A DNA stretch of 64,000 bases from Paludibacter sp. (GTDB taxonomy: Bacteria; Bacteroidota; Bacteroidia; Bacteroidales; Paludibacteraceae): assembly GCA_031292575.1 (NCBI GenBank), contig JARLGX010000031.1, positions 62,001 through 126,000 of the forward strand, in the 5' to 3' direction. How positions within the stretch are numbered: the first letter of the stretch is position 1; every line of letters begins with the position of its first letter. Below, in pieces: positions 54,116-64,000 of the stretch. The notes beneath the pieces were generated by a model, which worked only from the letters and a program-made list of their open reading frames with translations, did no database searches and had not been told where the DNA came from. Both the position numbers and the translations under genes were made by a program.

Positions 54116-55513
54116 ATGAAAAAAATACTTATATCATTATTTTGCTTTTTTGTATTAAATGCATCAGCTCAATGGGCTTTCCGTTTACCTGCCATTATCA
54201 GTAATCATGCAGTTTTGCAGCAGTCAGCCGATGTAAAACTATGGGGTTGGGCTCAAAGTGGAAGTACTGTAAAGATTAGTTGTAGCTGGAATCCAACCGA
54301 CACAATTAAAGCCGAACCTGGAAAAGACTGGACATGGGAAACTACTGTAAAAACTCCGAAAGCGGGTGGTCCATATACCATTACTTTTATAAGTAGTACA
54401 CAAAAAGTAGTAATAAACGATATCTTAATTGGCGAAGTGTGGCTTTGTTCCGGACAGTCGAATATGGAATACGCTTTTAATTGGCAGCAAGGAGTGCTCG
54501 ATGCGGGCGATGAAGTTGCAAAATCGGCAAATAATGAGTTGCGTTTTTTTCAGCTATCACACAAATACAGCAATTTTCCTGTTGAAAATTCTGACGGTGA
54601 ATGGAAAATTAGTTCACCTGAAACTACTCCATCGATGAGTGTTGCCGGATATTTCTTCGGGAAAAAATTAAATCAAACACTCAAAGTGCCTGTCGGTATG
54701 ATTGCTTCATATTGGGGTGGAACAAGTGTACAAAACTGGATTCCTTCGCAAGTTTATCAAAATGATTCTGAACTGAAAAAAGATGCTGAGAATCTATCTC
54801 CTGTGAACTGGGCACCAATGGCGCCTTCTGTACTTTATAATTCGATGATTTATCCGTTGATCAATTATCGCATTGCCGGAACGATATGGTATCAAGGAGA
54901 AGGTAACACCGAACATCCTGAAGTTTACGGTAAGTTGTTTGAAGCATTAATAACAGGTTGGAGACAAGTATTTGAAAACGAACTTCCTTTTTACTTTGTA
55001 CAAATTGCACCTTGGAACGGCTATGGTGGAATTAGTGCAGCTTTGTTGCGCGAGCAGCAGGAGGTTGCTTTAAAATTGCCAAAAACGGGGATGGTGGTTG
55101 TTGGAGATTTAGTTGACGATATAACTAATATCCATCCAAAAATCAAAAAAGAAGTTGGTAACCGCTTGGCGAATATGGCTTTGGAAGAACAATATGGAGT
55201 CAAAGGATTACAACCATATTTTCCGCATTTTTCAGGTTTTACTGTAAAAGGTAATAAAGCTAATATTACGGTTAAATCTGTTGGAAAACTAAGTTGTAAA
55301 GCCAAAACCATTAATAGTTTTCAGATTGCCGGCACGGATAAAGTTTTTTACCCTGCAACAGCTGTAGTTGAAAAAAACGGCTCGATTACCTTGACCAGTA
55401 AATTAGTTAAACTTCCGGTTGCAGTTCGATATTGCTTTACAAACGATGGAATGCCTAATCTTTTCGATGTCAATGGATTGCCACTGGAGCCATTCAGAAC
55501 AGATAAATGGTAA
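54116..55513 (+). CDS. SGNH-type carbohydrate acetylesterase (sialate O-acetylesterase-like)
   Basis: A 465-residue secreted esterase (signal peptide ending NASAQ). Catalytic Ser115 is in CSGQSNMEY. The Gly/Asn oxyanion region includes GTIWYQGEGNTEHPEVYG, and His340 is in TNIHPKIKKEVGNRLA. The family is annotated as sialate 9-O-acetylesterase, but in a mannan locus it most likely removes O-acetyl groups from mannan or manno-oligosaccharides. It lies between two GH26 genes, with a 15-bp gap to the next. Confidence 0.9.
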   Translation: MKKILISLFCFFVLNASAQWAFRLPAIISNHAVLQQSADVKLWGWAQSGSTVKISCSWNPTDTIKAEPGKDWTWETTVKTPKAGGPYTITFISSTQKVVINDILIGEVWLCSGQSNMEYAFNWQQGVLDAGDEVAKSANNELRFFQLSHKYSNFPVENSDGEWKISSPETTPSMSVAGYFFGKKLNQTLKVPVGMIASYWGGTSVQNWIPSQVYQNDSELKKDAENLSPVNWAPMAPSVLYNSMIYPLINYRIAGTIWYQGEGNTEHPEVYGKLFEALITGWRQVFENELPFYFVQIAPWNGYGGISAALLREQQEVALKLPKTGMVVVGDLVDDITNIHPKIKKEVGNRLANMALEEQYGVKGLQPYFPHFSGFTVKGNKANITVKSVGKLSCKAKTINSFQIAGTDKVFYPATAVVEKNGSITLTSKLVKLPVAVRYCFTNDGMPNLFDVNGLPLEPFRTDKW

Positions 55514-55528
55514 ATTAAAAATAATTAT

Positions 55529-56680
55529 ATGAAAGAGTATCGAAGTTTGTCGATAAATATACTGATTCTTTTTATTATAATTGCAAATGCTGCTTTTGGC
55601 AAAAACTCGTTGGAAAAATTATATTTTCCGGTTGATGGAAAAGCAACGTTTGAAACGAAGGCACTTTTTTTCAATCTGAGAAAGATCCAACAAACGAATA
55701 TCCTCGTAGGACAGCATGATGCAACTATGTACGGGCATACTTGGTCAGGAGATGATAATCGTTCGGATATGAAAGATGTTTGCGGCTCACATCCTGCGCT
55801 GATTGGGTTTGACTTTGCACTTGTCACTAATAAACCATCGGCAATGACGCAAAACCGATCGGAATTTATGGTTCGTAGAATTATTGAAACTTACAATCGT
55901 GGTGGAGTTGTTACAATGTGCTGGCATACCGACAATCCGTTCAACAACCAAACAGCATGGGTTGATACCACCAAAACAGTTGTAAATACTGTAAAGGAAT
56001 TGCTTCCGGGAGGGAAAGCTCATGAAGCATATAAAAACAAACTGAAACAAATTGCACAAATTGCTAAATCGATAGTTGGTGCTGATGGACATTTAGTTCC
56101 AATGATTTTCAGACCATTTCACGAGATGGAAGGCGGTTGGTTTTGGTGGGGAAGACCTTACCGAACTCCCGAAGAATTTAAAACTTTGTGGCGTTTTACG
56201 GTAGAATATCTGAGAGATAGTTTACAAGTGCATAATTTTTTGTATGCTTTTTCAACAGATTGTAAATTCAAAACTCGTGAACAGTATTTGATAGATTATC
56301 CGGGTGATAAATATGTTGATGTGTTGGGCATGGACGATTATTGGGATTTTCGTCCCGACGGAGCAAACAATTCGACTTTGGCTGCTGAAAAGGTTAAAAT
56401 TGTTTCAGACTTAGCGCAGCAAAAAGAGAAAATTGCTGCTATGACCGAAACTGGATTAGAATCGATTACCGATAGCACGTGGTTTACTAAAAAATTGTTA
56501 CCAGTGCTTCGTTACAAAGATTCGAAGTTGGCTTATGTTATGTTTTGGAGGAATGATAATCATATGAAGTACCATTTCTTTGCTCCATTTCCGGGACATA
56601 ATTCAGTCCCCGACTTTTTGAAATTTTATAATGAAGATTATACCTTGTTTGAAAAAGATTTGAAAGGTATTTATAAATAA
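55529..56680 (+). CDS. GH26 beta-mannanase, second copy
   Basis: A 383-residue secreted GH26 (signal peptide about 1-24, ending NAAFG; no lipobox). Single barrel domain of normal size. Acid/base Glu199 in FRPFHEMEGGWFWWG and nucleophile Glu307 in AAMTETGLES. GQHDATMYGHTW and the C-terminal HFFAPFPGH segment are matched in the GH26 half of the next protein, so the two are close relatives. Possibly a periplasmic mannobiose-producing enzyme acting on imported oligosaccharides. Confidence 0.94.
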   Translation: MKEYRSLSINILILFIIIANAAFGKNSLEKLYFPVDGKATFETKALFFNLRKIQQTNILVGQHDATMYGHTWSGDDNRSDMKDVCGSHPALIGFDFALVTNKPSAMTQNRSEFMVRRIIETYNRGGVVTMCWHTDNPFNNQTAWVDTTKTVVNTVKELLPGGKAHEAYKNKLKQIAQIAKSIVGADGHLVPMIFRPFHEMEGGWFWWGRPYRTPEEFKTLWRFTVEYLRDSLQVHNFLYAFSTDCKFKTREQYLIDYPGDKYVDVLGMDDYWDFRPDGANNSTLAAEKVKIVSDLAQQKEKIAAMTETGLESITDSTWFTKKLLPVLRYKDSKLAYVMFWRNDNHMKYHFFAPFPGHNSVPDFLKFYNEDYTLFEKDLKGIYK

Positions 56681-56705
56681 CGATTTTTTTAGCAAAAGAA
56701 ATATT

Positions 56706-61587
<4,882 letters not shown>

Positions 61588-61621
61588 TAAACAGAGAATA
61601 TTAAGAAATAAATATATAATT

Positions 61622-62818
61622 ATGACTGAGTTTAAAGAAGCATTAAATCAACTAAAAGTGCATCACGAGGAGATTTTGAGTTTAAAAAATGAAAAGCTGC
61701 CGTTTGGAAATGGTATTTACAATCGATACAAAAATCCGGTTGTTACGGCTAATCATGTCCCGTTAACATGGCGTTACGATTTTAATAAAGATACAAATCC
61801 TTTTTTATTGGAACGCATAGGTGTTAATGGTACATTTAATGCTGGTGCAATAAAATGGAATGATAAATATATTTTGTTAGTGAGAGTGGAAGGGAATGAC
61901 CGAAAATCATTTTTTGCCATTGCCGAAAGTTTCAATGGGGTTGATAACTTCCGTTTTTGGGATGAACCAATCACCTTACCTGAAACTGAAAATCCCGATG
62001 CCAATGTGTACGATATGCGACTTACAGCACACGAAGATGGTTGGATTTACGGTGTTTTTTGCAGCGAACGTAAAGACCCGAATGCACCCGCAGGAGATTT
62101 GTCATCGGCAGTGGCTACTGCCGGAATTGTGCGCACTAAAGATTTATTGACTTGGGAACGTCTGCCCGATTTGAAATCTAAAAGCCAACAACGCAATGTG
62201 GTGCTTCATCCTGAATTTGTCGATGGGAAATATGCCTTTTATACCCGTCCACAGGATGGATTCATCGACACGGGAAGCGGCGGTGGAATTGGTTGGGGAT
62301 TGGTTGATGATATGACAAATGCCGAAGTGACAGATGAGAAAATTATCAATCACCGTTATTATCATACCATCAAAGAATTGAAAAACGGTGAAGGACCACA
62401 TCCAATCAAAACGAATAAAGGTTGGTTGCATTTGGCTCATGGTGTCAGAAATTGTGCTGCAGGTTTACGGTATGTGTTATATCTTTACCTCACAGATTTA
62501 CAAGATCCTACAAAGTTAATTGCCGAACCAGGTGGATATTTTATGGCACCGCAAGATGAAGAACGCATCGGTGATGTGTCAAATGTGTTATTCAGCAATG
62601 GTTGGATAGCCGAGGATGATGGAAGAGTATTCATCTACTATGCTTCGTCAGATACACGAATGCATGTGGCTACTTCTACTGTTGACCGGCTGCTTGATTA
62701 TTGTATCAATACTCCTGCCGACGGTTATCGCTCTGCGAAATCAGTTGAAACGATTAAACAGCTTGTGGCTAAAAATAAAGCAATTATGAATCAGAAATCA
62801 ATATTAATCGAAAACTAA
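61622..62818 (+). CDS. GH130 mannosyl-glucose phosphorylase-like enzyme
   Basis: A 398-residue protein without a signal peptide, therefore cytoplasmic. I start at the ATG at 61622 ([12 protein letters not shown]); the upstream codons overlap only spacer. The GH130 subfamily 1 signature [13 protein letters not shown] and [18 protein letters not shown] are clear. The catalytic Asp131 in [13 protein letters not shown] falls at the same number as in Bacteroides 4-O-beta-mannosyl-glucose phosphorylase. It would split mannosyl-glucose with phosphate to mannose-1-phosphate and glucose. The pathway needs a mannobiose epimerase, which is not in the window. Confidence 0.93.
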   Translation: MTEFKEALNQLKVHHEEILSLKNEKLPFGNGIYNRYKNPVVTANHVPLTWRYDFNKDTNPFLLERIGVNGTFNAGAIKWNDKYILLVRVEGNDRKSFFAIAESFNGVDNFRFWDEPITLPETENPDANVYDMRLTAHEDGWIYGVFCSERKDPNAPAGDLSSAVATAGIVRTKDLLTWERLPDLKSKSQQRNVVLHPEFVDGKYAFYTRPQDGFIDTGSGGGIGWGLVDDMTNAEVTDEKIINHRYYHTIKELKNGEGPHPIKTNKGWLHLAHGVRNCAAGLRYVLYLYLTDLQDPTKLIAEPGGYFMAPQDEERIGDVSNVLFSNGWIAEDDGRVFIYYASSDTRMHVATSTVDRLLDYCINTPADGYRSAKSVETIKQLVAKNKAIMNQKSILIEN

Positions 62819-62855
62819 AAGTATAAGCTAAACATCAACCAAAAATTTATAAAAA

Positions 62856-64000
62856 ATGAAAAACATAAAAATATTGCTTGTACTATTTTGCATAGTACTC
62901 ATTCAGGTTTCTGTAATGGCACAGAAATTTCAGGGTCTGGTTCAAACTCCTCCAATGGGTTGGAATAGTTGGAATAGATTTGCATGTGATATAAATGAAA
63001 AAATCATTCGTGAAGCTGCTGATGCTATGGTTTCATCAGGAATGAAAGATGCTGGTTACGAATACATTGTCATAGACGATTGTTGGCAGGTTAGTCGTGA
63101 TAGCCTTGGATTTATACAGGCAGATCCTAAAAAATTTCCTTCAGGGATAAAAGCATTGGCCGATTATGTCCATTCTAAAGGATTAAAATTCGGCATTTAT
63201 TCATGTGCCGGAGATAAAACCTGTGGTGGAAGACCAGCAGGGCGTGGGCATGAATATCAGGATGCTTTGATGTATGCCAAATGGGGTGTGGATTATTTAA
63301 AATACGATTGGTGTAATACTGAAAATTTAAATGCGATAGGTTCTTATACCACAATGCGCGATGCCATTCACGAAGCCGGTCGTCCAATTGTTTTCAGTCT
63401 GTGCGAATGGGGTAATAACAAACCTTGGTTGTGGGCCAAAGAAGTAGGACATCTTTGGAGAACCACCGGAGATATATGCAATTGTTTTGATTGTTACTTC
63501 GATCATGGAACATGGAAACAGAACGGAGTTATGCAAATACTTGATATGCAATCGGGATTACGCAAATATGCAGGCCCGGGACATTGGAATGACCCTGATA
63601 TGCTCGAAGTTGGAAATGGTATGACGCAAAACGAAGATCGGGCACATTTTACAATGTGGTGCATGATTGCTGCTCCTTTGATTTCGGGAAACGATTTGCA
63701 GAAGATGACTCCCGAAACTCAAAGTATTCTTACAAACAAGGAAGTAATTGCACTTGATCAGGATTCGCTGGGCATTGAAGGATTCAGATCTGAAGTGAAA
63801 GACAGTGTTGAGACCTGGCTGAAACCTCTCAAAAATGGTGACTGGGCAGTAAGTCTATTGAACAGAAGTAAAATGCCAAGAAGTATAAATATAGATTGGA
63901 AAACAGTTTCAGTTACTGATTCTCTTTCAAACAGAACACTTAATATTGCGTCAAAGGACCAATACAAAATAAGGGACTTGTGGTTGAAGAAGAATATTGG
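62856..64000 (+). CDS. GH27 alpha-galactosidase (cut by the window edge)
   Basis: The open frame runs to the right edge without a stop, so at least 381 residues are present. Signal peptide about 1-23 (ending SVMAQ). GH27 hallmarks: TPPMGWNSWNRF, IDDCWQV, GIYSCAGDKTCGG, nucleophile Asp151 in YLKYDWCNTE and acid/base Asp206 in WRTTGDICNC. NDPDMLEVGNGMT and APLISGNDL are also family segments. It removes alpha-1,6-galactose from galacto(gluco)mannan. It is the last seen gene of the mannan enzyme cluster, 37 bp after GH130. Catalytic residues are intact. Only the C-terminal beta domain is partly missing. Confidence 0.95.
   Translation, partial: MKNIKILLVLFCIVLIQVSVMAQKFQGLVQTPPMGWNSWNRFACDINEKIIREAADAMVSSGMKDAGYEYIVIDDCWQVSRDSLGFIQADPKKFPSGIKALADYVHSKGLKFGIYSCAGDKTCGGRPAGRGHEYQDALMYAKWGVDYLKYDWCNTENLNAIGSYTTMRDAIHEAGRPIVFSLCEWGNNKPWLWAKEVGHLWRTTGDICNCFDCYFDHGTWKQNGVMQILDMQSGLRKYAGPGHWNDPDMLEVGNGMTQNEDRAHFTMWCMIAAPLISGNDLQKMTPETQSILTNKEVIALDQDSLGIEGFRSEVKDSVETWLKPLKNGDWAVSLLNRSKMPRSINIDWKTVSVTDSLSNRTLNIASKDQYKIRDLWLKKNI

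Overview
The window comes from a low-GC member of the Bacteroidota, most likely order Bacteroidales. The evidence is two SusC/SusD pairs, a hybrid two-component system (HTCS) regulator, a cargo protein with a type IX secretion (T9SS) C-terminal sorting domain, TAnnTTTG promoter elements typical of the phylum, and a NuoG lacking the molybdopterin-type domain. A Paludibacter-like, plant-polysaccharide-degrading anaerobe would fit, but the species cannot be fixed from this sequence. I see no rRNA, tRNA, CRISPR array, transposase or integrase.

Layout. (1) 89-6070, minus strand: guaB, then three periplasmic folding proteins, two of them clear twin-parvulin PPIases. (2) 6575-6925, plus: a small MmcQ/YjbR-family protein. 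(3) 6998-20174, minus: a complete 14-gene complex I operon, nuoA to nuoN. Its intergenic gaps are either 4 bp or less (or an overlap), or longer than 45 bp. Every long gap carries a short repeat: heptanucleotide arrays in five, a palindrome in one, and inverted copies of a CCCCTAAAGGGG element in one. (4) 20535-21893, minus: a secreted beta-helix protein with a T9SS tail. (5) 22103-64000, plus: a large polysaccharide utilisation locus (PUL) that runs off the right edge.

The PUL starts with one 1452-residue HTCS. Transcription block one holds susC/susD plus a lipoprotein of unknown ligand. It is followed by a YD-repeat-like lipoprotein, a GH28-like enzyme, a GH31 alpha-xylosidase-like enzyme and a GH97. 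Block two holds a second GH28-like enzyme and a clan GH-A lipoprotein. Block three holds a second susC/susD and two TIG-domain surface glycan-binding lipoproteins. It is followed by GH26, an SGNH acetylesterase, GH26, a GH5-GH26 fusion, GH2, GH130 and GH27. The last set reads as an acetylated galacto(gluco)mannan pathway: surface mannanases cut the backbone, the esterase removes acetyl groups, GH27 and perhaps GH97 remove alpha-galactose, and the cytoplasmic GH130 phosphorolyses mannosyl-glucose. The GH2 has a beta-galactosidase-type active site. With the alpha-xylosidase-like GH31, this suggests a decorated hemicellulose such as beta-galactoglucomannan or a mixture with xyloglucan (inference).

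The strongest new signal is regulatory. Three promoters in the PUL (susC-1, second GH28, susC-2) share an AGTATyAT element exactly 49 bp upstream of a TATTTTTG -7 box, followed by a conserved A-rich stretch. This is a good candidate for the operator of the local HTCS.
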